NCBI RefSeq assembly: GCF_013343235.1
Contig: NZ_CP040094.1
Span: 3,410,501 to 3,474,500 of the forward strand
Origin: Nostoc sp. TCL240-02
Lineage (GTDB): Bacteria; Cyanobacteriota; Cyanobacteriia; Cyanobacteriales; Nostocaceae
Direction: 5' to 3'
Length of the DNA: 64,000 nt
Every line of letters starts with the position of its first letter. Positions within the stretch are counted from its first letter, which is position 1. The notes beneath the pieces are model-generated. The model searched no databases. It had not been told where the DNA came from and was given only the letters and a program-made list of their open reading frames with translations. This document shows, piece after piece, positions 48,212 to 57,047 of the stretch. Both the position numbers and the translations under genes were made by a program.

Positions 48212-49367
48212 AAGAAGGCTGGCGTAAACTTTGAATGGTAGCGATCGCATGTTTCGCCACAATATCAATTTCCTCTTGGGTATTAAACCGTCCAATGCCA
48301 AACCGCACTGAAGCATAAGCCAGCTGTTGGGGGTTTCCCAGTGCTGTCAGAACGCTGGAGGGGGCAGTATTTGCCGAGGAGCAAGCAGATCCCGAAGAAA
48401 CCGCCATTACTGGCTGCAATCCTAGCAAAAGTGCGGCTCCATCCACCCCCTCAACACTGATATTCAAGTTTCCCGCCAATCGCTGTTGAGGGTGGCCGTT
48501 GAGATGAATTCCTTCAAGTTGGGAAAGCTGTGACCACAAGCTTTGTCTTAACTGGGTTAGGCGTTGGTTTTCTGTCGCTTGTTCTGCCAAAGCGATTTCT
48601 ACAGCTTTCCCAAAGCCGACAATTTGCGGTGTATACAATGTCCCAGAACGCATTCCCCGTTCATGTCCGCCGCCGTGCTGCTGGGGAGCTAGTTGTACTC
48701 TGGGATCGCGCCTGCGGACGTACAGCGCCCCAATTCCCTTTGGCCCAAATACTTTGTGTGCTGTTAGCGCCATCAAATCAATTTTCATCTTTTGCACATT
48801 GAGGGGAGTTTTACCAATAGCTTGAGCTGCATCGGTGTGAAAAATGATGTTGTAAGCATGGCATAGTTCCCCAATTTCAGCTATTGGCTGTAAAACGCCA
48901 ATTTCGTTATTTGCAGCCATCACCGACACCAAAATTGTCTCAGGACGGAAAGCTTTGTTTAACTCAGTTAAATCAATCAGTCCATCTTTTTTAACTGGGA
49001 GAATAGTAATTTCAAAACCGAGAGTTTTTAAATAATTACAAGGGTCAAGAACTGCATTATGTTCAGTGGCAACAGTAATAATATGCTGACCTTTTTTAAA
49101 ATAAGCCTCGGCAACACCTTTAATAGCTAAATTATTAGCTTCTGTGGCACCACTTGTAAAAACAATTTCTTCGGGAGTGGCATTAATTGCTGCTGCTAAA
49201 ATCTCTCGTGTTTGTTTGACAGCAGCTTCTGATTCCCAACCATAAACATGACCAATACTAGATGCGTTGCCAAACTTTTCTGTGAAGTAAGGGATCATTG
49301 CCGCTAATACCCGTTCATCTACGGGTGTAGTAGCGTGGCAATCAAGATATATAGGGCGAATAGACAT
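48159..49367 (-). CDS. cysteine desulfurase (NifS/IscS family)
   Basis: A 402-residue PLP enzyme that takes sulfur from cysteine for Fe-S clusters and other products. YLDCHATTPVDERVLAAM is the N-terminal signature, FTSGATEANNLAIKG and HTDAAQAIGK contact PLP, the Schiff-base Lys is in TAHKVFGPKG, and the persulfide Cys in VSSGSACSSAN. It could be IscS- or NifS-like; no nif genes are nearby. The C-terminus extends into the convergent aldo/keto reductase gene. The nuclease-like gene lies only 5 bp upstream. Confidence 0.95.
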   Translation of the reverse strand: MSIRPIYLDCHATTPVDERVLAAMIPYFTEKFGNASSIGHVYGWESEAAVKQTREILAAAINATPEEIVFTSGATEANNLAIKGVAEAYFKKGQHIITVATEHNAVLDPCNYLKTLGFEITILPVKKDGLIDLTELNKAFRPETILVSVMAANNEIGVLQPIAEIGELCHAYNIIFHTDAAQAIGKTPLNVQKMKIDLMALTAHKVFGPKGIGALYVRRRDPRVQLAPQQHGGGHERGMRSGTLYTPQIVGFGKAVEIALAEQATENQRLTQLRQSLWSQLSQLEGIHLNGHPQQRLAGNLNISVEGVDGAALLLGLQPVMAVSSGSACSSANTAPSSVLTALGNPQQLAYASVRFGIGRFNTQEEIDIVAKHAIATIQSLRQPSSMDSRAGKQQFDLAPAD

Positions 49368-49372
49368 AATTA

Positions 49373-49999
49373 TTAACTCAAACTTTGACTCAAATTTTTT
49401 AATACGCTTAGAACCTGATACAGTTCACTTTTCCGTTTCAAAAGTGTAAATTCATCAGACAACGCATACTTTGGTATATTTTGTTTAGTCAGTTTTATAA
49501 AAATGAAATGACTACCATTTGTTACTAATCCAAAAGTAGGTTTGTCTTGATTAGGATTAGCCAACATATAAACAAGTGCTTGAGGTACGCCTTCTAAAAG
49601 AGAAAAGCTAGACCTTTTAGATTCAATTACTAACAACCAGAATTGTTCTTGAATAACTAAAACATCAATTCTACCTCTAATGATTTCTCCTTCATCTTCC
49701 GCAGAAATTCCTATTGATTCCTCGCCTCTCATATAAAAAGGCTCATCATAAAATCCGGCTAAATTGAGTAAAGGAGATAAAACTACTAATTTCACCGTTT
49801 CTTCTGACAAAGGAGGACGCTTGACTAAGCGGAGAAAATGAAGTTTTATTCTGTCTAAATCTTGCTTTTCTAAATCTGTAATTTCCGGTAAATTTTCAAA
49901 CCATTCCGTGAAGAATACCTCATCTTCGGCTAGCTGTAAACTAAATTTTTCCTCCAAATAGGCAAGCCCGACATTTTGTGCTTGGATAAATTGAACCAT
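49373..49999 (-). CDS. PD-(D/E)XK nuclease-like protein
   Basis: A 208-residue protein resembling the nuclease domain of type I restriction R subunits. GRIDVLVIQEQFWLLVIESK gives the D-x(n)-E-x-K core, followed by GVPQALVYMLANPN and FGLVTNGSHFIF, the usual helix and strand pair. It has no helicase part and no modification genes around it, so it is a stand-alone member. It is probably co-transcribed with the cysteine desulfurase gene 5 bp downstream; the pairing has no obvious meaning. Confidence 0.75.
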   Translation of the reverse strand: MVQFIQAQNVGLAYLEEKFSLQLAEDEVFFTEWFENLPEITDLEKQDLDRIKLHFLRLVKRPPLSEETVKLVVLSPLLNLAGFYDEPFYMRGEESIGISAEDEGEIIRGRIDVLVIQEQFWLLVIESKRSSFSLLEGVPQALVYMLANPNQDKPTFGLVTNGSHFIFIKLTKQNIPKYALSDEFTLLKRKSELYQVLSVLKNLSQSLS

Positions 50000-50202
50000 A
50001 ATTTATGCAACTCTATATACTATCTAACTAAACAAAACCTAGTCCTGTTGGGCATAACGTTAACAATTCTTGTTCTGAGTAGACTCTTTGACTTGAATCA
50101 TAGACAACACAAGACCATTTTTTGGCAAACTTACACGCAAATAGCCATAGTTCCTCACTTATTGAAGTTTTGCTGACATTGATTTAAGACTCACTGAGAA
50201 TT

Positions 50203-50682
50203 TTACGTGGCTGTTAATTCCTGTAATTTAGTTAAAACTGCCTGAGCATGACCTTTAGCTTTTACATTCGGCCAAGCATAGGCAATAATTTTATCAGGTG
50301 AAATGAGAAAAGTTGAACGAGCAACACCCATATATTCTTTTCCCATAAATTTTTTTAAGCGCCAAGCACCGTAAGCTTCTGTCAAAATATGTTCTGGGTC
50401 ACTCAAGAGGGTGATTGACAAGTTATGTTTGCTGATAAATTTACAATGGGATTTACCCAAATCTGGACTCACACCTAAGATTTTCGCTCCCAGTTCGCTG
50501 AAGTCTTGATACAACTCGGTGAAATCTTTCGCTTCGGTAGTACAACCCGGTGTGTCATCTTTGGGATAGAAGTAGAGGATAACCCACTGACTGCTGAGGT
50601 CGTCAAGAGTGACTGAATTGCCATTTTGGTCAGGAGTGGAGAAATCTGGCGCTGGTTGTCCGACTTGGGGAATGTTGCTCAT
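50203..50682 (-). CDS. peroxiredoxin, BCP/PrxQ family
   Basis: A 159-residue thiol peroxidase. The peroxidatic cysteine is C47 in YFYPKDDTPGCTTEAKDF. The second Cys five residues on, usual in PrxQ, is replaced by Lys; C80 (GKSHCKF) may act as resolving Cys, as in the subgroup that uses a helix-3 Cys. A TTG at 50703 is in frame, but MSNIPQVGQ at 50682 is the normal start. It is divergent from the FAD-binding photolyase-like gene. Confidence 0.92.
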   Translation of the reverse strand: MSNIPQVGQPAPDFSTPDQNGNSVTLDDLSSQWVILYFYPKDDTPGCTTEAKDFTELYQDFSELGAKILGVSPDLGKSHCKFISKHNLSITLLSDPEHILTEAYGAWRLKKFMGKEYMGVARSTFLISPDKIIAYAWPNVKAKGHAQAVLTKLQELTAT

Positions 50683-50813
50683 GATGGGTGTGAGAGATTG
50701 CAATCGTTTTAGAATTGTACATAACGTTAAGCTATTGAGCGATGCCTGTGGTGGTCACTGAGCTTTGTCGAAGTGCGGGCTACGCCTCCGAACCCATTCA
50801 TAATTTGGTTACA

Positions 50814-51689
50814 ATGTCTAAAGATATGCAACGCGAATTTACCAACCGCGATCAGTTGGTAGCCTACCTCCGCGAACAATTCCCAAGTGTAGCAGAACGC
50901 GATCGCCACATCAGCGAAACTCTGGGAGGACACATTGCAGCACAAGAAGCGCTGCAAAAAATCGACCCAGTACGGTACGCGCAAACACGTAATTTTTTCA
51001 CAGGTGCAGTCACGCGACTTTCGCCTTACATTCGTTATGGCGTTTTGAGTTTGCGAGAAATTCGAGATTACATCCTTGAACGGGTACAGCACCAAAATGA
51101 TGCGACGAAACTAATTAACGAGTTAGGCTGGCGCGACTACTGGCAACGGTTGTATGTAAAGTTAGGGGATAAAATTTGGAAAGACCAGGAAGAGTATAAA
51201 ACTGGTTACACTATGGTTGAATATGCACTTGAATTGCCGCAAGATATCAAAGAAGGAACCACAGGCAGGGTTTGCATTGACAGCTTTAGCCGTGACTTAA
51301 AAGAAACTGGCTATTTACATAACCACGCAAGAATGTGGCTAGCTGCTTACATTGTCCATTGGCGGCGTAGTCGTTGGCAAGCAGGAGCCGAGTGGTTTCT
51401 CGAACACCTTTTAGATGGAGATCCTGCTAGTAATAATATGTCCTGGCAGTGGGTTGCCAGTACGTTTAGTCAGAAACCATATTTTTTCAACCGTGAGAAC
51501 TTAGAACGCTACACTAAAGGCATTTATTGTCAAAAATGTCCCCTTTACGGTCATTGTGATTTTGAAGGCAGTTATGAAGAATTAGAACAGCGACTTTTTC
51601 CCAAAGGAGAATTTAGCAAACAAGCCAATAGCCAAAGTTGGCAACGTGATAAAAAAGGGAAGGGGAGTAGGGGGAGTGGGGGAGGATGA
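50814..51689 (+). CDS. photolyase/cryptochrome FAD-binding domain protein (C-terminal half)
   Basis: A 291-residue protein equal to the helical FAD domain of photolyases: TRLSPYIRYGVLSLREIRDY, ELGWRDYWQRLY, DSFSRDLKETGYLHNHARMW, and DGDPASNNMSWQWVASTFSQ with the FAD-contacting Asn. It ends with C-x2-C-x5-C (YCQKCPLYGHC), possibly a metal or Fe-S site, and a repeat-derived Gly/Lys tail. The frame is open to 50742, but the first 24 residues come from a GCTTTGTCGAAGTG-type repeat. The missing N-terminal domain is encoded separately downstream. Confidence 0.85.
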   Translation: MSKDMQREFTNRDQLVAYLREQFPSVAERDRHISETLGGHIAAQEALQKIDPVRYAQTRNFFTGAVTRLSPYIRYGVLSLREIRDYILERVQHQNDATKLINELGWRDYWQRLYVKLGDKIWKDQEEYKTGYTMVEYALELPQDIKEGTTGRVCIDSFSRDLKETGYLHNHARMWLAAYIVHWRRSRWQAGAEWFLEHLLDGDPASNNMSWQWVASTFSQKPYFFNRENLERYTKGIYCQKCPLYGHCDFEGSYEELEQRLFPKGEFSKQANSQSWQRDKKGKGSRGSGGG

Positions 51690-51748
51690 GGGGGACGAGG
51701 GGGACAAGGGGGACGAGAAAGATAATAATAACTCTTGACAAATAACAA

Positions 51749-52165
51749 ATGACAAAACCAATTGTTTGGGTGCATGGAGACTGCCTCAGTCCATACAACC
51801 CTGTACTACAAAAATACCCCGATGCCCCAGCTATATGGGTTTGGGACGAGGCTTTGATAGATGAGTGGCAACTGAGTCTTAAACGCCTCACGTTTATTTA
51901 CGAATGCTTGCTAGAGTTACCCGTTGTTATTCGTCGTGGCGATGTGGGACAAGAAATTTTAGCTTTTGCGAGAGAACATGATGCGAATTTAGTTGTCACA
52001 GCCAACAGTCCCAGTCCCCGGTTTGATGATATCTGCAATCAAATAGAGGGTTCTATAGCAGTGGAAACGTTAGAGGTCGAACCATTTTTTGACTATGATG
52101 GATATATTGACCTGAAACGGTTCTCGCGCTATTGGAAAGTGGCTCAAAATTATGTTTTTGAATAG
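51749..52165 (+). CDS. photolyase N-terminal alpha/beta domain protein
   Basis: A 138-residue protein matching only the Rossmann-like antenna domain of photolyases: IVWVHGDCLSPYNPVLQKYP, AIWVWDEALIDEW, VVIRRGDVGQEILAFAREHD and LVVTANSPSPRFDD. It follows the FAD-domain gene on the same strand after a 59-bp gap filled with GGGGACGA-type repeats, so the usual domain order is reversed and split. The two proteins may assemble, or each may act alone. Confidence 0.8.
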   Translation: MTKPIVWVHGDCLSPYNPVLQKYPDAPAIWVWDEALIDEWQLSLKRLTFIYECLLELPVVIRRGDVGQEILAFAREHDANLVVTANSPSPRFDDICNQIEGSIAVETLEVEPFFDYDGYIDLKRFSRYWKVAQNYVFE

Positions 52166-52239
52166 CTAAATTAGCGATCGCTTATTCTAACAACAGACCA
52201 AGATTTTGCGATCGCTACTCCAACTATTAAATTTTCTGA

Positions 52240-52350
52240 CTACCTTCTCGTGCTAGCTTATTAAAGCTTGATGTTGGGAAACTCCGGTGAAATTCCGGGA
52301 CTGTGCCGCAGCTGTGATGGGATCACCCAAGTCAGAATGCCAACTCTCAA
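52240..52350 (+). ncRNA. cobalamin riboswitch
   Basis: The core reads TTGGGAAACTCCGGTGAAAT, then TCCGGGACTGTGCCGCAGCTG, TGATGGG and AAGTCAGAATGCC, the signature of adenosylcobalamin aptamers (GGGAA, CCGGTG-AA-TCCGG, CTGT-CCGCA-CTGT, GTC-GAATGCC). It lies just upstream of cobG and should shut the operon down when B12 is plentiful. The borders are approximate. Confidence 0.88.
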
Positions 52351-52403
52351 GATGTCACACTCACCATCTACTCCCTGCGTTGCACGGGGAAGGAGTTCCA
52401 AGT

Positions 52404-53894
52404 TTGCTTTCTGGATTTGCCACTTGTCCTGGCTTGTTTTATGCTACACCCGCCGCCGATGGTATACTATCTCGCATTAGAATACCAGGTGGAATTATTA
52501 GTAGTCAGCAGTGCCGTGCGATCGCAGATATAGCAGACCAGCATGGTGGTGGCTATGTTGATGTCACTAATCGAGCTAACCTACAAGTCCGCGAAATTCG
52601 CACGGGGATAAATAGTGAGGTTTTGCAGCATTTACAGGATATGGGATTGGGTTCTCGCAATTCTGTTGTAGATCATATCCGTAATATTATGACCAGCCCA
52701 ACTGCTGGTATTGACCCGCAAGAATTAATCGACACTCGCCCGTTTGTGCAAGATTGGGATAATTATATTGCTGCACATCCGGCGCTTTCGGGACTCTCGG
52801 CAAAATTTAGCGTTTGCTTTGATGGTGGTGGAATTATTCGGGTGTGCGATCGCCTAAATGATATCCTATTTGCTGCTGTCTTAGTCGATGCTGATGTTTA
52901 CTTCCGCCTCTATCTCAGTGTCGGCGCAAAGGGTCAACCGCCTAGCGATACGGGGATTTTGTTAACACCAGATCAATGTTTACCCGTTTTAGTGGCTTTA
53001 ACAGAGGTCTATCTAGCTCATAGTAATACTACAAATAATCGTCGGCTACGTCTCTTAGAGTTATTAAATACTTTAGGTTGTGAAAATTATCTCCAAGAAG
53101 TTCAACAGCGCTTACCTTTCCCTCTTTTGTGCAGTGACCTAACCCCCCAACTCCCTCCCCTACGAGGGAAGGGGGAGGAATTCTCCCCTCTCCTGCAAGG
53201 AGAGGGGCTGGGGGAGAGGTCAGATGCTAAATATCAGCATATTGGCATCCATCCCCAACGTCAGCAAGGCTTATTTTACATTGGTGCGGTATTACCTCTT
53301 GGACGGTTGGAGAGTAAGCAGATGAGGGGTTTAGCAGATTTAGCAGCAAAATATGGTAGAGGCACTCTTCGGTTAACCCCCTGGCAAAATTTGCTGCTAA
53401 CAGATATTCCTCAGCAATGGGTTGCTGATGTTCAAAGTGAAATTGCTTTCTTAGGATTAGATGCCTCAGCAACTAACATCAAGAGTGCGTTAATTGCCTG
53501 TTCTGGAAACAAAGGTTGTGCCTCTTCTGCCACGGACACTAAAAGTCATGCGTTGGCATTAGCAGAGTATCTTGAAACTCGCGTTACTCTGGATTGCCCT
53601 GTTAATATCCACTTCACTGGCTGTGAAAAATCCTGCGCCCAGCATAGCAAGAGTGATATTACTTTGCTCGGTGTCAGCATTGAGGATGGCAATGGAACTG
53701 TAGAAGGCTATCACGTTTATGTTGGTGACAGCACGCATAAATTTGGACGGCAAATATATCAATATGTGACTTTTGCCGAACTACCTGCATTAATAAAGCG
53801 GATGCTAGATGTATATAAAATTCAACGCTTGAATCTCGATGAATCCTTTAGAGAATTTAGCAATCGATGTGCGATCGCTCAATTACAACTGTGA
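52404..53894 (+). CDS. cobG: precorrin-3B synthase
   Basis: A 496-residue CobG-type siroheme/Fe-S oxygenase-like enzyme that makes precorrin-3B in aerobic cobalamin synthesis. Two nitrite-reductase-like repeats are seen: IRIPGGIISSQQCRAIADIA and TNRANLQVREI, and VLPLGRLESKQMRGLADLAA, with Fe-S cysteines in IACSGNKGC and HFTGCEKSC. The frame is open through the riboswitch to 52287, but GGAAGGAG lies 8 bp before TTG 52404, the likely start. An 88-bp palindromic repeat (53135-53222) inside the gene encodes DLTPQLPPLRGKGEEFSPLL and neighbours between the two halves. Confidence 0.93.
   Translation: MLSGFATCPGLFYATPAADGILSRIRIPGGIISSQQCRAIADIADQHGGGYVDVTNRANLQVREIRTGINSEVLQHLQDMGLGSRNSVVDHIRNIMTSPTAGIDPQELIDTRPFVQDWDNYIAAHPALSGLSAKFSVCFDGGGIIRVCDRLNDILFAAVLVDADVYFRLYLSVGAKGQPPSDTGILLTPDQCLPVLVALTEVYLAHSNTTNNRRLRLLELLNTLGCENYLQEVQQRLPFPLLCSDLTPQLPPLRGKGEEFSPLLQGEGLGERSDAKYQHIGIHPQRQQGLFYIGAVLPLGRLESKQMRGLADLAAKYGRGTLRLTPWQNLLLTDIPQQWVADVQSEIAFLGLDASATNIKSALIACSGNKGCASSATDTKSHALALAEYLETRVTLDCPVNIHFTGCEKSCAQHSKSDITLLGVSIEDGNGTVEGYHVYVGDSTHKFGRQIYQYVTFAELPALIKRMLDVYKIQRLNLDESFREFSNRCAIAQLQL
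53135..53222. repeat. 88-bp palindromic repeat inside cobG
   Basis: TGACCT at 53135-53140 pairs with AGGTCA at 53217-53222, and the inside holds CTCCCCT/AGGGGAG-type complementary arms. It is an intergenic-style cyanobacterial repeat that stays open in the cobG frame. Confidence 0.8.
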
Positions 53895-53949
53895 TTCAAT
53901 AAACACTTAGGTTCCCTTCTACCTGCTAAACAAATCAATCCAAAATCGA

Positions 53950-54576
53950 ATGCCCGACTACATCCGAGATGCCAACGAAATTTACCGTAATTCTTTTGCA
54001 ATCATCCGGTCAGAAGCAAACCTAGATATGCTGCCACCTGATGTAGCAAAAGTTGCAGTGCGTCTTATTCATGCCTGTGGGATGACGGATATTGTTACTG
54101 ACTTGGGATATTCATCAACAGCAGTGCAATCCGCAAGGGCTGCGCTAGCAGAGGGAGCGCCAATTTTATGCGATTGTCGGATGGTTGCCGATGGCGTTAC
54201 TAGGCGACGGTTATCTGCAAACAATCAAGTTATCTGTACCCTCAACGAGCCAGAAGTCCCAGAAATTGCCCAGCGTCTAGGTACTACAAGGTCGGCAGCA
54301 GCCTTGGAATTATGGCGATCGCACCTGGAAGGATCGGTAATTGCAATTGGTAATGCGCCCACAGCACTATTTAGACTCTTAGAAATGCTCGACGAGGGAG
54401 CTAAGAAACCTGCGATTATCTTAGGCTTTCCAGTGGGATTTGTCGGTGCAGCCGAATCGAAAGCGGCGCTGGCAGCAGATAGCAGGAATGTACCATTTTT
54501 AACATTACATGGTCGGCGCGGTGGAAGTGCGATCGCAGCCGCCGCAGTTAACGCCCTGGCAACGGAGGAAGAATGA
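53950..54576 (+). CDS. cobH: precorrin-8X methylmutase
   Basis: A 208-residue CobH that moves the C-11 methyl group to C-12, giving hydrogenobyrinate. The catalytic His is in VRLIHACGMTDI; DCRMVADGVTR, ALELWRSHLEGSVIAIGNAP and FPVGFVGAAESKAAL are family signatures. It is 55 bp after cobG and overlaps cobI by 4 bp, so it is part of the riboswitch-controlled operon. Confidence 0.96.
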   Translation: MPDYIRDANEIYRNSFAIIRSEANLDMLPPDVAKVAVRLIHACGMTDIVTDLGYSSTAVQSARAALAEGAPILCDCRMVADGVTRRRLSANNQVICTLNEPEVPEIAQRLGTTRSAAALELWRSHLEGSVIAIGNAPTALFRLLEMLDEGAKKPAIILGFPVGFVGAAESKAALAADSRNVPFLTLHGRRGGSAIAAAAVNALATEEE

Positions 54577-55283
54577 ATATGAAAACCAAAGGTTGTCTCT
54601 ATGGGATTGGTGTCGGCCCCGGCGATCCCGAACTATTGACTCTAAAAGCACTGCGGCTATTACGTGCGGCTCCTGTGGTAGCTTATCAATCAGCCACAGA
54701 TAAAGAAAGTATCGCTAGAGCGATCGTGGCGCAATATCTTCCTGGCAATCAAATCGAAGTGTTATTTCATCTTCCCCGCGCCTTAGAACCAGAAAAGGCC
54801 AAGTCTATTTATGACCAGGAAATTGAACCAATCGCCAATCATTTAGCCGCAGGTCGAGATGTGGTAGTGCTATGCGAGGGAGATCCATTTTTCTATGGTT
54901 CATTCATGTACGTTTTCACGCGCTTATCTGAAGAGTACCCAACAGAAGTTATCCCCGGAGTTTCCTCGCTGATGGCTTGTCCGGTAGCTTTGGGTATACC
55001 TTTCACTTACTACAACGATATTCTTACAGTTCTACCCGCCCCATTACCAGCAGAAGAACTGACTACACATTTGTTGATGACTGATGCAGCAGCAATTATG
55101 AAGCTAGGTCGCCACTTTCCCAAAGTACGGGATATTCTGCATAAATTAGGGCTAGCATCACGGGCAAGATACATTGAGCGGGCATCAACATCACAGCAAC
55201 GTATGATACCCTTGGATGAAGTCGATCCAGATAAGGTACCTTATTTCTCAATGATTGTGATCCCAACTAAGAATCGACTATAA
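54573..55283 (+). CDS. cobI: precorrin-2 C20-methyltransferase
   Basis: A 236-residue SAM-dependent tetrapyrrole methylase. GIGVGPGDPELLTLKALRLL is the SAM-binding start, CEGDPFFYGSFMYVFTRL and VIPGVSSLMACPVALGIPFT the other signatures. It makes precorrin-3A, the substrate of CobG. ATG 54573 follows GAGGAAG and overlaps the cobH stop; a second ATG lies two codons on. Confidence 0.96.
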   Translation: MNMKTKGCLYGIGVGPGDPELLTLKALRLLRAAPVVAYQSATDKESIARAIVAQYLPGNQIEVLFHLPRALEPEKAKSIYDQEIEPIANHLAAGRDVVVLCEGDPFFYGSFMYVFTRLSEEYPTEVIPGVSSLMACPVALGIPFTYYNDILTVLPAPLPAEELTTHLLMTDAAAIMKLGRHFPKVRDILHKLGLASRARYIERASTSQQRMIPLDEVDPDKVPYFSMIVIPTKNRL

Positions 55284-55411
55284 AGTTGTGATCTCCTCAA
55301 CCCACTAAATCGACGTATTGATTGGGCTATTTTGGTAAAAGTTAGACTTACGTTTCTTTTTGCTAAAGGTCTCGTTTAACCTATGATTTAGACTTTAGCA
55401 TAAAAAAATAC

Positions 55412-55427
55412 TTCAAAAAAAATTGAT
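55412..55427 (+). promoter_or_regulatory. ArsR operator-like box 1
   Basis: TTCAAAAAAAATTGAT, two 5-bp half sites around six As, overlapping the arsR start codon. Its exact reverse complement occurs at 55812-55827. It resembles the ATCAA-N6-TTGAT site described for Synechocystis ArsR. Confidence 0.7.
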
Positions 55428-55752
55428 GGCTCCAAATAGCACCTTTACTCCTGATGCGATCGCTGCTGGCTTTCATGCCCTATCCGATCCCCTAAGAATT
55501 CAGGTCTTAGAACTTCTACGCTCTCAAGAACTATGCGTCTGTGACCTGTGTGACCACCTGGGAACCACTCAGTCTAAACTGTCTTTTCACCTCAAAACCC
55601 TGAAAGAAGCGCGTTTGGTTCGCGCTCGTCAAGAAGGGCGCTGGATTTACTACAGCCTCAATCTGCCGCAATTTGTTGCCCTAGAGCAGTATCTAGCAGA
55701 ATTCCGCCGCTTTAGCCCAATATTGCCTATTCGTCCCCCCTGCGAAACTTAA
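55426..55752 (+). CDS. arsR: ArsR-family arsenite-responsive repressor
   Basis: A 108-residue winged-helix repressor. DAIAAGFHALSDPLRIQVLE begins the fold, ELCVCDLCDHLGTTQSKLSF then HLKTLKEARLV is the recognition region with the C-x-C-x2-C arsenite site in helix 3, and ARQEGRWIYYSLN is the wing. It should leave its operators when arsenite binds. A TTG directly before ATG 55426 is in frame. It is the first gene of the arsenic cluster. Confidence 0.93.
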   Translation: MAPNSTFTPDAIAAGFHALSDPLRIQVLELLRSQELCVCDLCDHLGTTQSKLSFHLKTLKEARLVRARQEGRWIYYSLNLPQFVALEQYLAEFRRFSPILPIRPPCET

Positions 55753-55758
55753 ATATTC

Positions 55759-55774
55759 ATCAATTTTTTTTGTA
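55759..55774 (+). promoter_or_regulatory. ArsR operator-like box 2
   Basis: ATCAATTTTTTTTGTA, one base different from box 3. It lies just after the arsR stop, in the arsR-acr3 gap. Confidence 0.6.
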
Positions 55775-55811
55775 ATATTTTGTTTAATTTTACTTTCATA
55801 GGCATTGACAA

Positions 55812-55827
55812 ATCAATTTTTTTTGAA
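55812..55827 (+). promoter_or_regulatory. ArsR operator-like box 3
   Basis: ATCAATTTTTTTTGAA, the exact reverse complement of box 1. A TTGAAA / TGATAT pair about 17 bp apart begins at its right half site, so bound ArsR would block an acr3 promoter. Confidence 0.7.
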
Positions 55828-55933
55828 ATGATGTGTATATACTCTTGATATAACTCACCAAATTTTAGATTTTCAATTTTGGATGTTGGATTGAATAATC
55901 TGAAATTTCTACTCTAAGCTCCTGCATTCATGT

Positions 55934-57010
55934 ATGGGGTTAATTGTAATGAACAAAAAAACTGCAAAACGCCTCTCTTTTATTGACCGCTTTCTAACCT
56001 TATGGATTTTTTTAGCAATGGCCATCGGTGTTGGCTTGGGCTATTTCTTTCCTGGAGTAGAAGCGTTTATCAACCAGTTCCAGGTGGGAGCAACCAATAT
56101 ACCAATTGCCATCGGGTTAATTCTGATGATGTACCCGCCCTTAGCCAAGGTGCGATACGAAGAGTTAGGAGATGTATTTCGTAACGGAAAAATTCTTGGT
56201 GTGTCACTAATTCAGAATTGGATCATTGGACCAATTTTGATGTTTGCTCTGGCGGCTATCTTCTTACACAGTTATCCAGAATACATGACAGGATTGATTC
56301 TGATTGGATTAGCTCGTTGTATTGCAATGGTAGTTGTGTGGAGTGACTTAGCGCGAGGCAATACAGAATATACGGCTGGATTAGTTGCCTTCAACAGCAT
56401 CTTTCAAGTTATCTTTTATAGTCCTTACGCCTGGTTTTTCATCACTGTATTACCCCCACTTTTTGGCTTACAAGGTAGTGTTGTGAATGTCAGCATTGCT
56501 GACATTGCTGAAAGTGTATTTATCTATCTTGGTATTCCCTTTTTAGCTGGATTTTTCACTCGTTTCTTCTTAGTAAAGGTGAAAAGTAAGCAGTGGTATC
56601 ATGAGGAATTTGTGCCTAAAATCAGCCCAATCACGCTGATTGCTCTGTTATTTACAATCGTCGTTATGTTCAGCTTGAAAGGGAATTTGATTGTTCAGAT
56701 CCCCATAGATGTAGTGAAGATTGCAATTCCGTTGATCGTCTACTTCATCATCATGTTTCTGGTCAGCTTTTACATGGCTTGGCGCGTTAAGACTGACTAT
56801 TCTAGAGCAACAAGTGTCGCGTTTACATCGGCAGGAAATAATTTTGAACTTGCGATCGCAGTTGCGATCGCAGTGTTTGGGATTAATTCGGGTGTTGCTT
56901 TTGCCGCCGTTGTCGGGCCTCTGGTGGAAGTGCCTGTGTTAATTGGTCTTGTTAATGTTGCTTTTTGGTTTGAAAAACGTTATTTCACAACACCGGAATC
57001 GAGAGCCTGA
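55934..57010 (+). CDS. acr3: ACR3-family arsenite efflux permease
   Basis: A 358-residue membrane transporter with about ten helices that exports arsenite using the proton gradient. [20 protein letters not shown] is the family start; the essential Cys in the fourth helix is in [19 protein letters not shown], and the conserved Glu in [21 protein letters not shown] 55949 (MNKKTAK) is an alternative start five codons in. It lies downstream of two operator-like boxes. Confidence 0.95.
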   Translation: MGLIVMNKKTAKRLSFIDRFLTLWIFLAMAIGVGLGYFFPGVEAFINQFQVGATNIPIAIGLILMMYPPLAKVRYEELGDVFRNGKILGVSLIQNWIIGPILMFALAAIFLHSYPEYMTGLILIGLARCIAMVVVWSDLARGNTEYTAGLVAFNSIFQVIFYSPYAWFFITVLPPLFGLQGSVVNVSIADIAESVFIYLGIPFLAGFFTRFFLVKVKSKQWYHEEFVPKISPITLIALLFTIVVMFSLKGNLIVQIPIDVVKIAIPLIVYFIIMFLVSFYMAWRVKTDYSRATSVAFTSAGNNFELAIAVAIAVFGINSGVAFAAVVGPLVEVPVLIGLVNVAFWFEKRYFTTPESRA

Positions 57011-57047
57011 TAAGTTTAGTCCACAATATATTCGGAGGAGTTGAACT

